NCBI GenBank assembly: GCA_012934845.2
Contig: WNNJ02001396.1
Span: forward strand, 1 to 64,000
Origin: Pomphorhynchus laevis
Taxonomy: Eukaryota; Acanthocephala; Palaeacanthocephala; Echinorhynchida; Pomphorhynchidae
DNA: 64,000 nt
Reading direction: 5' to 3'
Below are positions 1 through 11,059 of this stretch, one piece after another. The translations under genes were made by a program, and so were the position numbers. Each line of letters opens with the position of its first letter. The stretch's first letter is position 1. The notes beneath the pieces were generated by a model. That model did no database searches and was not told the DNA's origin. It was given only the letters and a program-made list of their open reading frames with translations.

Positions 1-74
1 GTTATTAAAGTTCTTACAATAAGATAACATACAATCTAATATACATACAACAATGAAGAAAGCAAATTCAAAGA

Positions 75-1247
75 GTGTCAAACACTATACATATCACGCA
101 ACATCGTAATGCGTATAAGCGGCTAGAGGTCGAATGTTCCAATAAAGGCTGTGAAGTGTGGTCTATTGTCGACATTCCTTTAAATACCGAGTCGTCACTC
201 GAGAGCAAGGACTTTTATTGCGGCTTTTGTTCTGCTACAATGATTTCGGCCCTCCAAATGAAACTAGTTCAAGATATGGTTTGTGATGTGAATTGTTGTA
301 ATATATCGTTACCTATCAACTTAAATGACGTTCGTGTCTTTCAAGACCGTACGGACCATCAAACTTCGATAAACACATGTACTCTTAATCCTGTCGTTAA
401 GCTGCCATTAGATGACAGTTCAACTCCAGACCTATGTGAATCGCGGATTGAATTACTTTCACTGTCATCTACGCATCAGCACGATAATACTTCAAATGCC
501 GAACTTCAAATGCTGTCATCCTTTCAGGACAAAGAAAAATCGGTCATTCATGTTGAACAAACTACACCAGCTGTAAACAAAGGAAGGGTACGGCGCAACT
601 CCCTATTGCAACCTACATGAAACGCTGGATCGACAGACCATCAATTGGGTGAAATCAGAGGTAGCGATTCGAGTGGGGCCATCGATAGAAAACAGAAGGC
701 CAAAAATAAGAATAAATCAGGAAATTATTTACCTTCCAATGGTCAGAATATTTCTTTGGACAACGTTCCTTCCACAAACTACCGTTCGCATCCAGATAGG
801 TCTTGCAATATCCTATTTAGTGGTATCTCTGAATCAAAGGCCAGTAACTCACAAACACGTATGAATGACGATGTGTCCAGCCTCCGTACTGTGTTCTGTC
901 AGTTACTCTTAGAAGGTGATGATAAGCTAGCTTCTACTCTAAAGGTTACAAAGTTGTTTCGACTTGGAAAAAAGGTGGTAGAGAAACCAAGATTGTTGAA
1001 AGTTGTATTATCTTCCGCAAAACATGCAGACCTTTTGCTCAAACGTGGTTTTCGACTTAAAGATTATCCACATCGTATTCTTAAGGATCTGAGTCTCGAA
1101 GATCGTTTAAAGTTGAAAGAAGCAAAAACAGAATTACGAAACCGGCTATCTGAAGGTGAAACGAACTTATGCATACGAAATTTTCAGGTTGTCAGGTGGC
1201 GCCCAGTAGTTCGTTGGAATCCCATAACGATCAACAGCGTCACTTAG
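75..1247 (+). pseudogene. LINE-A ORF1 protein (stop-interrupted)
   Basis: Two open stretches (75-620 and 645-1247) lie in the same frame, separated by an in-frame stop. The first has a CX4C...CGFC cysteine pattern near residues 21-50, resembling a small zinc-binding motif. The second carries a domain with FRLGKK and PRLLKVVLSS blocks, also present in LINE-C ORF1 (FRLGKRD, RPRLLKAVF), followed by a charged helix and a conserved ETNLCIRNFQVV-like end. Such ORF1 proteins of CR1-like elements bind RNA; that role is from the family, not from this copy. Shared blocks with LINE-C ORF1 support homology of the two families. Confidence 0.7.
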
Positions 1248-1413
1248 CAGTATCCAGTTCAAATCTTGCTAGTTCGTCTGGAAAAGGTAGTTTCAACAGT
1301 CATTCATCGCAACTCTTGGATAGCGTTAGCACTTAGTTTCATTCAACAAATTATTCACCGTTCCTAGTAATCCCTTACCACAACCCACACGCTATTTATC
1401 GATTGGGTATTCT

Positions 1414-4160
1414 AATCTTCGTAGTTTGCCTGCTCAAATAGTGGAGTTGAAGTATCACATGCTTTCTCATTCGTATGACATTTTCTGCGTTGCTGAATCC
1501 TGGTTGCATCAATATATTGTCGATTCCACTGTGAACATTCCTAGATTTCGCCTTCTACGAAGCGACAGGATATCAGGTAGGCGAGGTGGCGGTGTCGCCG
1601 CATATGTCAGAGAAAATTTCCTCGTATCTGAGGTGTTGAATATTTGTGACCCTTGTGGGTCGTTTGAGACTCTATGCTTCCGTATTGATCACTCAGCGAC
1701 CAGTATGAATTTTTGCGTCGTGTATCGATCTCCGTCAGTAATTGCAGACACTGATCAACTAAAACTTATTTTACAATTAGTATGTTCCTCCCCTCACTTT
1801 ATTCTTTTGGGCGATTTTAATCTTCCACGATCTAGATGGCCAGACTATGTCTTTTCTGATGGTAGTTCCACGGAAAGGGAAATATCTGAGTTCCTAGCTG
1901 AGGAACTCATGCTGATTCAGCACGTACAAGAACCAACTTGCTTAGCTTCAAGATCGGATTCGGTACTTGATCTAGTGTTTTCCAGATATGTAGGAGACAT
2001 AATCAAAGTTGATCATCTCCCTCCTTTAGGAAGTAGTGACCACTGCTTGCTCTCCTTGACGGCTGTTCCTTATTCCAGATTCTGTCCACCTTGCTCAAAA
2101 ACTTCCAAACGTCATTGGTCGAAAGTGAGAAGAGAAGATGTTTTGAGTTTACAACCAATTCCCGTGTACTTTCATGAACACGGACAAGCTATCATTGAAT
2201 ATGATCACTGATTACCTACATAAATTATCTGATATTCTTGCCCCTATGCGCGAATCCTCTTATGCTGCTAAGTCACCTGCATGGATAGATTCCAACGTCA
2301 GACAACTAATAAGTTCAAGAAATTGTTTATGGAAGCTTCAGCGTTCTGACTCTAGTTTCTCTGCCAGATATAAATATGTTCGAAATCTTTGTACTAGAGT
2401 GAAAGCAACAAAACGATGTGCATTCGAATCGTCTATCGCTAATAATGTAACACGAAATCCAAAACTATTCTGGGCTTATGTTCGTCGCAACAGAACCCTT
2501 AACACAGAAATCAAGTATGTCCTTAATGCCGAGGGATGTATGATAACTTCTCAGAGTGGTATTGTGGAATGCCTTGCTATATCTTTTTCGCTACCGACAA
2601 ATAATTCACATAGAGCTTCTATCACTTCGCATGGTGTAGCATTAGAACAATCTTCGCGTTTTCTTCCAGTAACGATTAGTGAGATTGTAAGTCAGCTTGA
2701 TCAGCTTGACCCATTTAGCTCTACTGGCCCTGATGACATTTCTCCGTTTCTCTTGAAGAATTTATCTAGATATTTGGCTCCTTCCCTTCTTGCTATTTTT
2801 GAGAAAAGTTTGACCAGTGGATGTGTTCCTGAAGTCTGGAAAACTGCCATCGTAGTTCCGATCTCAAAGAAAACCATTGCAACGGCTTGTACTGACTATA
2901 GACCAATCAGCCTGACTAGTTCTCTATGCAAAGTGCTTGAAAAGTTGATCGCCACCCGGATCAGGCATTACTTGAGGGAACTCGGAATAATGTCGTCTTC
3001 TCAACACGGTTTCCTCCCTGGTCGTTCCTGCTTAACAAACTTATTGACTTCACGCGAAATGTGGGTTGAGGCGGTAAGTCGCGACCAATCAATAAATGTG
3101 GTATTCATTGACTTTTCGAGAGCATTCGATCGGGTGCCGCATGAGCTTGGTAGCATTACTATTTAACTACGACATTCCTGTAATGTTGTGTAAGTGGATT
3201 CAAGATTTCCTACGTAATCGATTCTTTAGGGTGATAATTGGCATCCATATTTCCACTCCCAGACACGTTTACTGTGGTATTCCGCATGGTACCGTACTAG
3301 GACCTCTGCTGTTTATTGTGTTCATTAACGATTTGTTGCTGCGGATTAAGAGTCCCTGTCTTGCTTTTCTGACGACCTCAAACTATGGTCTGTAGATGAT
3401 ATTGATCCGCTTGGCATTTCCCTGCAGGAAGACCTTAATGAAATATACCAATGGAGTGAGGCTACTGGTATGAAGATCAATGTTGACAAATGCGGCCACA
3501 TGAAATTAGGAAAACATTGCAATGACCGTCATTTTCGCCTAGGAACTTCAATTCTTAATGCCGTCATGGAGTATAGGGATCTGGGTGTCATGGTGCATAG
3601 GACATTGAAATCCGGATCAAATACAGAGTTTGCCTATAGCAAGGCTTTGCGAGCTATGTACTGCGTCAAAAATACATTAAATCGTATTAATCCATACGTC
3701 TTCAAACGGCTTTACTGCGCTCTTGTTTGCCCGCATATAGAGTACTGCGTGCAAGCAGTTTTTCCATACACTAAGAAAGAGTTCAATAGACTAGAGTCAA
3801 TCCTTCGTAGAGGTTCTCGAATGTGTATGGATGGATCATATTCATATCGTGAGCGGCTTGAATTTCTAAAGATACCATCTTTGGATCAGAGGCTATATTA
3901 CCTAGGCCTTGTTGCATTATGGCGAATGGTTAATGGGATAGATGGGTTTCTCTCGTGCTATGTTAAAGTTTGTTCTCAGACGCGTCGTGGCCACCCGTTG
4001 AAACTATTTAAGTTTCTCCACGGTAAAGTAGTGAGTTTGGCTAGGCTCTCACATCGAGCATTAAACGCCTGGAACACGTTGCCATGAGAAATAGCATGTA
4101 TCAAGGACTTCTCTCAATTTAAAGTTAAACTTCGTCAGTGGATTAATGATCATGGCATTC
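1414..4160 (+). pseudogene. LINE-A ORF2: endonuclease-reverse transcriptase, frameshifted
   Basis: Open stretches at 1426-2211, 2174-3166, 3096-3395 and 3470-4087 are consecutive parts of one endonuclease-RT polyprotein in three frames. Visible in order: endonuclease with RSDRISGRRGGGVA, LGDFN and SDH; RT fingers with DYRPISLTSSLCK; palm aspartate in FIDFSRAFDR; GIPHGTVLGPLL; and the C-terminal ending with RLSHRALNAWNTLP. The region of the second catalytic motif (expected YADD) is scrambled by a frame change near 3360. A stop at 4085-4087 comes before the natural end, because homologous coding continues to about 4160. Not functional. Confidence 0.8.
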
Positions 4161-4164
4161 CGGA

Positions 4165-4228
4165 TGTATACAATATTATATATATATCTTTTATATATAT
4201 CTTGTATATCTTCTATATATATCTTATA
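4165..4228. repeat. TATATATCT-type microsatellite at the LINE-A/LINE-B junction
   Basis: Runs of TATATATC/TTTATATATATC-like units lie exactly between the last LINE-A codons and the first LINE-B codons. It may be the 3' tail of LINE-A or a later expansion. Confidence 0.7.
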
Positions 4229-6999
4229 TCGAAGATAGATGAACTGAGATATAGAGTTCAGTTAATTCGTCCTAAATTACTTGCTATCACAGAATCATGG
4301 CTATATGGTGATATTGTTGATAATGAAGTCTCCATCCCTGGTTATCTGGTTTTCCGCAGTGATCGTAAAAGTGGAAGAGGTGGAGGTGTTATTCTTTATG
4401 TGAGCAACGATGTGAAAGTAACTATTCTTAGCACTTCTTCTTCTGATAAAGTCGAAAGTTTGTGGTGTCGGGTAAAATTCATGCATACCGCTCCGCTTGT
4501 TCTGGGGGTAGTATATCGTTCACCCTTGGCCGTCACAGATAAACTGATTGGGGAAGTAGAACTTTATTCTAAAGGTACCTCCAATGTTTTAATACTTGGT
4601 GACTTAAATATGCCTTCGGTTGATTGGAATTTGAATACGGCTTTTCCTACTTGTGACCATGCTTCCTATGACCTTCTGGAGTGTATCATCTATTGTGGTT
4701 TAACTCAGCATGTCCAAAATTGCACTCGTTTTGCTAGTGACAGTAGACCTCTATTAGATGTATGTTTATCTTCGAACAGTGAGATTATTAACGCTATCCG
4801 TTATGATGTCACGATCGGTGTCTGATCATTGCGTAGTGATCATTAGGTTAAGGTTTCAAGAAGAAACTCGAGGTCCGCGTGAAAATCTAGTGGTTAATGC
4901 TTTCAAAACCAACACAGGTGCAATTAAGTCAATACTTTCAACAGCTTCCTGGCCAGATCCCGCTGTTGTTGGAGTACACGGCGCGTGGAATTACTTTCAG
5001 AGAACCTTAGAGTCGCTGCTTATTTTATTCTCTCCACTTAGAAGCAGGACACGTCGAAAAGATTCTCCCTGGTTCGATTCTGAGTTACGTTCAACATTGA
5101 GGACTCGTAATTTGATCTTCAATCGCTACAAAGTTGGGAAGTGTAGTTATGATGTTTTTAAACAGGCAAGAAATTTATTCAATTCATTGAAGAGAAAGAA
5201 GCGGTGTGCATTTGAGAATGCATTAGCTAACAAGTGTAAATACGATTTAAAGGTCCTTTTTCAGTACCTATCAAGTAGGGGAGCTGTTGATTCTTCGATT
5301 TGTCACTACTTCTATGACATTTCTGCGAATGACCTAGCTGAAGAGTTTGCGGCACACTATTGCACTTCAGTAGAGCCCGCAAATGAACATGAAACTTTTT
5401 GTATGGAATCTAGTGTGCTGAACACTTACTCTGACACGTGTCTTGAGTTGGACCTTGACAATTTGATAACGCCAGCTAAAGTCTATTCCGAATTACGCCG
5501 TCTAAAAGCAAATAATTCAAGAGGTTGTGACTTACTACCTTCTGTTTATCTGCGCAGATTAGCAGGCTCAATTTGCGTTCCTCTCTGTGCAATTTTTCGC
5601 CAGTCAATCTTAGAAAGATCTCTTCCTAATGTGTGGAAGCAGTCAATTGTTCTTCCCTACTTCAAGAAGGGAGATCGCTCTTCCGTCGAGAATTATAGGC
5701 CGGTGAGCATTACCTGCATTTGCTGTAGAGTGTTGGAGAGGTTTGTGCATCGCTACATGGTTGAGTTTTTTCGTGTAGGAAATTTTTTAGTCCCTAATCA
5801 GCACGGATTTCGGGAGGGTTATTTAACTGTTTCAAATTTGCTTGATGCTCATCTTGATTGGACAGCGAATAAGACACATTATACCGATACAGACATTATA
5901 TTCTTCGACTTTTCTAAAGCTTTTGATAGAGTAGATCATGGTCTACTTCTTCAGAAACTTGTCAATACTGGACTCCCAAACATAATAGTTGATTGGATTA
6001 GAGAATTTCTTCGTGATCGTTGCTTTCGAGTACTTGTCGATTGGTCATTGTCTGTGTCTAGATAATGTCATATTGGAGTACCTCAAGGTTCAGTTTTGGG
6101 TCCGCTTTTATTCAGCATTTATGTTCACGATTTGCCTGCGTGCATTCGCTCTCGATCATGTTTGTATGCAGATGACTTAAAAATATGGCGGCCCATTCAT
6201 TCATGTGAGGATGTTGATAATTTGCAAACTGACATAGATAATGTGGAGTTGTGGGCGGCGTCAAACAAGCTTGTGATAAATGTTTCGAAATGCAAACACA
6301 TGCGTATTATTAGTAATGCTCGCAAGCAACTAACATCTGCTTGTTACACATATAATGGCTGTATTGTGGAAAGTGTCGATAGTTACAAAGATTTAGGAGT
6401 ATGGGTTACCTCTAATTTATCAACTAAAAAGCACACTGATCAAGCTTGTGCCAACTCCAATAAAATGATAGGTATGATTCGACGCGCGTTTGTTCGCGTT
6501 AATCCGACTGCTCTTCGGCCTCTGATTTTAGCACATGTATTAAGTAGACTTTTATATGCAGCTCCGGTTGTATACCCACGTTCTAAACATGAACATAAGA
6601 AATCAGAGAGGGTACTTCGCAGGAGCAACAAAGCTAGCACCGACGTTAGCGTCGCTGCCTTATGAAGACAGACTGAGATCATTAGGACTTGAGACCGTCA
6701 CATTGACCCGTCGGTACATGGATATGTGCCTTGTTTGGCATTTATTCCAACGTCCTCATCACCCTCTTCGGAGTAGTGTTCAACTACGTGGTTCAAATGT
6801 TCTTCGCGGTCATTCTTTAACTATTCGAAGAAACAGAGTACAGAAATTGGGCGCGATGCAATTTGATAGAAGAATTGTTGAGCTTTGGAACAACCTTGAT
6901 GCAGACACCGTTGGATGCAGTTCACTTAATACTTTTAAAAGAAGACTACGAATGGATCAAGCAATGTTTCGTGTTGCATTTCCTTATTTTAATAACTAA
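4228..6999 (+). pseudogene. LINE-B ORF2: endonuclease-RT, few breaks
   Basis: The endonuclease portion (ITESWLYGD, LGDLNMPS) is open to about 4825. The frame then shifts and stays open from 4758 to a TAA at 6063-6065; the same frame continues with GVPQGSVLGPLLFSIYV and an intact YADD box. A further shift near 6620 leads to the last stretch ending at 6999. RT aspartates (FFDFSKAFDR, YADD) are retained. Only about three lesions interrupt it, so the copy is younger than LINE-A. Confidence 0.8.
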
Positions 7000-7080
7000 T
7001 TAATTTATTTACGAACTTATTGTGAGCCAGCTATTTGAGCTAATGCTCGTATGTTGTTGAATGTATAATAATAATGTAAC
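4228..7080 (+). mobile_element. LINE-B: 5'-truncated CR1/jockey-like element
   Basis: It begins inside the endonuclease (KIDELRYRVQ) and lacks ORF1, as expected of incomplete target-primed reverse transcription. It is close to LINE-C over its whole length (shared SDRKSGRGGGV, FFDFSKAFDRVDH, GVPQGSVLGPLLFS, YADDLKIWR). The 3' UTR (7000-7080) has a small hairpin (AGCT around ATTTG) and ends in an ATAATAATAATG tail. A second short tail-like piece (CAGCCATTTGGCTA...AATAATATTATT) follows at 7137-7190, suggesting remains of another insertion. Confidence 0.85.
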
Positions 7081-7199
7081 CGCTATTTACTTTTTTTCTT
7101 TTCTATTTTTTTCTTTTTTTCATATTTTCTTATGTGATCAGTTGAAACAGCCATTTGGCTATAACTTGTAATACTAACAATAATATTATTTTCAATTAT

Positions 7200-8125
7200 A
7201 CATTCGATTGCTTAAATTTGTTTACTATAAAAATTTTATTTAAGGCCCTATATTATTAACACCCGTAAAAATATGATGAAACTTCGTTCTTAGACATCAT
7301 ATTTTTGGAACAAAAATAAGGAATAAAAATGCTTTATTCAACATTTATCTTAAATGCCATTATCATTTAAATGATGGTGAGTAACGAAAATTTTGAGTAA
7401 CTTCGAATGACTCATATGATTCAATTAATTTCATCATTATTATTTATTTACTAAGTTTATTACAGGGTGAGTCCCAATTAATAAAAAATTAAAATTAGAA
7501 TTGTCACGTTGAGGTAGTCACAATCTTTTACTCGTTATTTTGTTATAATATATGATTATGTATTTTAGATGTTTTATTAAAGCCCATATTTTCTAGGTAC
7601 AATTTATGTAAACATTGTTCAATACGAATGGATCGGATGTTAACTAAATATTTTCGAATCATTATCGTCCAAATCGAATTCCGAAAAGATTTAGCGTTGC
7701 TATCTACGTTTTATGTCGATTATATCGACAATCGTGTCGGTGACTGATAAAGTCAAGCTCCAACAACCGATCAACTACGTATCGGCATATATCTTTGACC
7801 TCCTTAGCGAATCAATCGATTACGAATTTGCAATCGACACCCACATTTATTGTCTCTTATAACGTTGTCTTCACTCGATACAAATTACGAACATTCCAGC
7901 AACAGCAGACCGAGTCAATTGATCAGTACGTCTTTGCATCTAAATCACATGAACATCTTAACACTATTATCTAAACATACTATTAACAAACTAAATAGAC
8001 TATTATTATCTAAACAAACTATTATTATCTAAACATCTAAACAGACTATTATCAATGTTGTCACAGACAAATCTAACAATGAAATCTCATATCCATCAAA
8101 CGATACTCAATGTTGTGCACTCACA
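7200..8125. other. No gene seen
   Basis: Moderately AT-rich DNA with no open frame I can support. A 60-codon frame near 7850 has no recognisable content. Confidence 0.5.
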
Positions 8126-8129
8126 AAAA

Positions 8130-8245
8130 AATGTATTTTTTTCTGTGGAGGTAGCAATCACCTGCGCAATCGATGCCCCAACAGAAATGTTTAATGTCGA
8201 TAATGTTGCAAAACCGGACATTTCTAGTGTTAATCACAAAATACT
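8130..8245 (+). mobile_element. LTR-retroelement fossil: gag-type zinc-knuckle fragment
   Basis: A short stretch resembles the paired zinc knuckles at the end of Ty3/gypsy-like Gag. It is broken and isolated; no pol, LTRs or envelope are visible nearby. Likely old. Low confidence because of its length. Confidence 0.35.
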
Positions 8246-8667
8246 TCAGACAAAACTGTCAGCTGAAGGATTTCGTAACTACATTAACAGAACATTTTTT
8301 CTTTATTTTAATTTTAACTTACTAATTGTGACTCACTTTGTAACGAGCTTTGCTCACTTTCGTGTAAATTAATAATAACAGTGTTATTACAAGTACGATT
8401 GATAATGATATCCATCATAAGGTCATTTTGTCAATATTATTAACAACCTGACGCTGCTGGCCTTGTTCAGTAGTGCAGTACATTGAACTTGATGAGGTAT
8501 CACATTGCGGATGCATGCCGGCGTAATCGTGATCTAGCGAATGTTCACATTTCGATGACAAATGTCTCTTTCTTTACATCTCTTAAACACAAAACTACCG
8601 TAACAGTCGTGTACTCGATGATCTCTTCTATCTACGAACGCAATTTCTCATTATTCTACCATTATGC

Positions 8668-8723
8668 TGTGATGTAATTATTGGGCAAGCGTTTATGTGA
8701 TGTAATTATTGGGCAAGCATTTA
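8668..8723. repeat. 28-bp tandem duplication
   Basis: The unit TGTGATGTAATTATTGGGCA plus AGC-TTTA occurs twice in direct contact, with one base difference. Flanking sequence from 8245 to 9075 shows no supportable gene. Confidence 0.8.
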
Positions 8724-9074
8724 AGTCTTACCATCCAGTTCCAAAATGACTTACTGCCTCTTTCTGTAGAATGTGTTCATGAACGGGTGACCTACCAACG
8801 GTATTTAACTGCTTGTTCAAAAGCATTCGGTCAATCGCAACAAAATCGCGACGGAGAAATTTACAAAACGATTTTATTAAAACTGAAGTAAACAAACTAC
8901 TTTAAGACGATATATTTAAGCAAGCAAATCTTTATGGCGTACCCAAGTAATCGTTGTGAGCAATCCGTCTAAGAAGAAAATAATTGGAATTTATTACTCT
9001 TCTACGATTAACCGATTCACCATTCTGGTTGCATTCTTGCTGCGTCGGATTGACGATATGATTTATCGATTGTC

Positions 9075-9410
9075 ACTGTATCGGGTATTCAGTCGATACC
9101 TTTATCAGAGGACACTCTTTATCAGTTGTTGTTCAATCAAACGGGAAATGTCATAGATACTTGCGATTATCTCACAGAGCGGTAAACCTATGGAACCGAT
9201 TGCCGAATTCGATCGTGTCTATTACACAGTACAAATCATTCCAGAATGCGCTGAACATGTGGATAAAAAGAGAAGAATCTTCGCAGGAAATATATAGCTA
9301 TACGTGACAATTATTTTTGCTGAACTACTTTTTTTCTTGATATTGTGATCAGACAAAATGATTCTTTTATGTGCCGAAGTCTTGTAATAAATAATGATAA
9401 TAATTGTCTA
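9075..9410 (+). mobile_element. LINE-A-like 3'-end fragment
   Basis: One frame reads IRGHSLSVVVQSNGKCHRYL, then LRLSHRAVNLWNRLPNS, then a SFQNALNMWIKREE end. This matches the C-terminus of LINE-A ORF2 (RRGHPLKL...RLSHRALNAWNTLP). It is followed by a 3' UTR ending in AATAAATAATGATAATAATT, a LINE-type A/T tail. The 5' limit is uncertain. Confidence 0.65.
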
Positions 9411-9429
9411 AGTAGAAGTAATTGTGACT

Positions 9430-10240
9430 AAGTAAAAGAGAGAAAAGCTAGGGACCTATGACTGAACCTTGTGGGAATCCACATTAAATAGGGTTGGGAG
9501 GAGAGGATGATGAATCTGAACAGACGCGAAAAGAACTGTCAGATGGATATGATGCAAGCCATGCTAATGAGGAAGAAAAGCTGTAATCATAACGAAGGCG
9601 AGAAAGTAGGATGGAATGGTCGACGATGTCGAAATCGGAGGATAGGTCGAGGGATATGATAACACGATATAGAGTCTTGTTACGATAAATGAGTAGGTCG
9701 TTGTAAACATTCATGCAGGCGATTTCTGTGGAGTGATTAGAGCAGAAAACAGTTGGAAAGGAGGGTACATATTGGATAAAGATAGATAAAAGTTGATCTG
9801 TATTAAGATAAGGTGCTTTAAGGGCTTGGAAAGAGTAGGGATGAGTTAAACGGAGCGATAGTTAGAAGGAAAAGATGGGTTGAACGATTGTTTCTTAAGG
9901 AGGAGACAAACGATTGCGGATTTCCCATATGAAAGAAAGATAAGACAGCGGATGGACGAGTTAAACAAGGTGGTGAGTAAAGTGGATATCGATGAGCATG
10001 TGGATTTAAGTATGGTTGTAGGCAGGGATCGGCAGGTGAGGGTTTGTTGGGCAAGATATGAGGACAGATGATACTTTTACAGGTGAGGCATGGTGAGGAG
10101 AAAAAATTCCGGGAGGATGAGTCGAGCCGAGTAGCAGTGAGATGGAATGAAGACAAGCTTATAAGAGAGCAACATGGATACTTTTGTCTGAAGAAATGAC
10201 GAGTAATTATGTGGATTGATGTTGCAATACGAAGAGGAGC
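9430..10240 (-). mobile_element. LINE-D fragment (minus strand), RT fingers-palm part
   Basis: Read on the minus strand the piece gives RT segments of the LINE-D family: KSAIVCLLLKK, SNYR, NHSTEIAC, VYNDLLIYRNKTL, SLDLSSDFDIVDHSILLSRL, then a diverged FPQGSVIGP box at the left edge. The frame is interrupted several times. It matches the 14.26-kb copy starting at VYNDLL, but extends further upstream in the RT. It ends before the YADD box. Confidence 0.75.
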
Positions 10241-10295
10241 GAGAAATGATTGAGTAAAAAGTATGCCAGAGAGACTTAGAGTTTAATGAAGTTGC

Positions 10296-11045
10296 TTGAT
10301 GAAGGATATTCTACTATTTTTAACTGTAGAGGGTGAGACTGTAGCCATGGATGTTCCAGTGCATTTACCTGATGTTACTAATGATGAAAATACATATTGT
10401 CAGGTTTTGAATCATGGTCATATGTCTGATAATGGGACTGTCAAAAAGAAGGAACAAGCGTCAACGATAAGTCAACATACACTATCCGCAGTGTCACGTG
10501 ACAGTCTCGAATTGCAAATTGGTAATAATAGGAAACACACCGCTGATCGATGTAGATCTGTTATTCTGGCCAATGTAAGAGAATCTTTATTTGAGAACGC
10601 ACAAGTACGTCTTAACGAGGACGTCCAGAGTGTGAGATTTATATTGACGCAGGTACTTGGTTCTTGCAATGTGGATATTGTCAAACGTGTTAAACTCGTT
10701 GCATTATTTCGACTGGGTAAGCGTGATACACTTAGTAATAGGCCGCGTTTACTCAAGGCCGTATTTAGAGAGCAGTCGCATGCTGAGTTAATTCTTCGGA
10801 ATTCATATCGTTTAAAAGGATCCCATGTTAGTCTCTTAAAAGATCTTGACGCTCTTCAAAGGGAGAAATTGTCTCAAGCTAAGAAAGAACTTGCATCTCG
10901 TGTTGCACTTGGTGAGAGCAATCTATGTGTGCAAAATTTTCAAGTAGTGAGGCGACGTATTCGAATCAGTTGGTCCCCAGTAGATGTATCGCCTCTCGTG
11001 AATGTGGAGGGTTTTGGCAAGGTCTTACAGCATATAAGTGCCTAG
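10296..11045 (+). CDS. LINE-C ORF1 protein, intact frame
   Basis: This is an uninterrupted frame of about 249 codons. The N-terminal half is low in recognisable motifs (DVTNDENTY, a Ser-rich stretch). The C-terminal half carries the conserved ORF1 block seen in LINE-A: SVILANVRES, FRLGKRDTLSNRPRLLK, LRNSYRLKG, KDLDALQREKLSQAKKELASR, NLCVQNFQVV. Expected role: RNA-binding component of the retrotransposition particle (family knowledge). Its end overlaps the reading frame of ORF2, which runs open from 10925. The true start may be upstream of the first ATG used here, since the element's 5' edge is not sharply defined. Confidence 0.7.
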   Translation: MMKDILLFLTVEGETVAMDVPVHLPDVTNDENTYCQVLNHGHMSDNGTVKKKEQASTISQHTLSAVSRDSLELQIGNNRKHTADRCRSVILANVRESLFENAQVRLNEDVQSVRFILTQVLGSCNVDIVKRVKLVALFRLGKRDTLSNRPRLLKAVFREQSHAELILRNSYRLKGSHVSLLKDLDALQREKLSQAKKELASRVALGESNLCVQNFQVVRRRIRISWSPVDVSPLVNVEGFGKVLQHISA

Positions 11046-11059
11046 CTGATTTGGGATCT

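Larger units (their letters stand above)
1..4165 (+). mobile_element. LINE-A: CR1/jockey-like non-LTR retrotransposon, degraded
   Basis: ORF1, an apurinic-type endonuclease and a reverse transcriptase follow one another on the plus strand. The left edge may lie outside the window. Endonuclease signatures are AESWL, GDFNLPR and SSDHCLL; RT signatures are NYRP-like DYRPISL, FIDFSRAFDR and GIPHGTVLGPLL. The reading frame changes at least three times in ORF2, and ORF1 has an in-frame stop at 618-620, so the copy is dead. The 3' end runs into a TATATATCT-type microsatellite (about 4165-4226) rather than a TAA tail, directly before LINE-B. By domain content and ORF1 type it belongs to the CR1/jockey group; finer placement needs a tree. 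Confidence 0.85.
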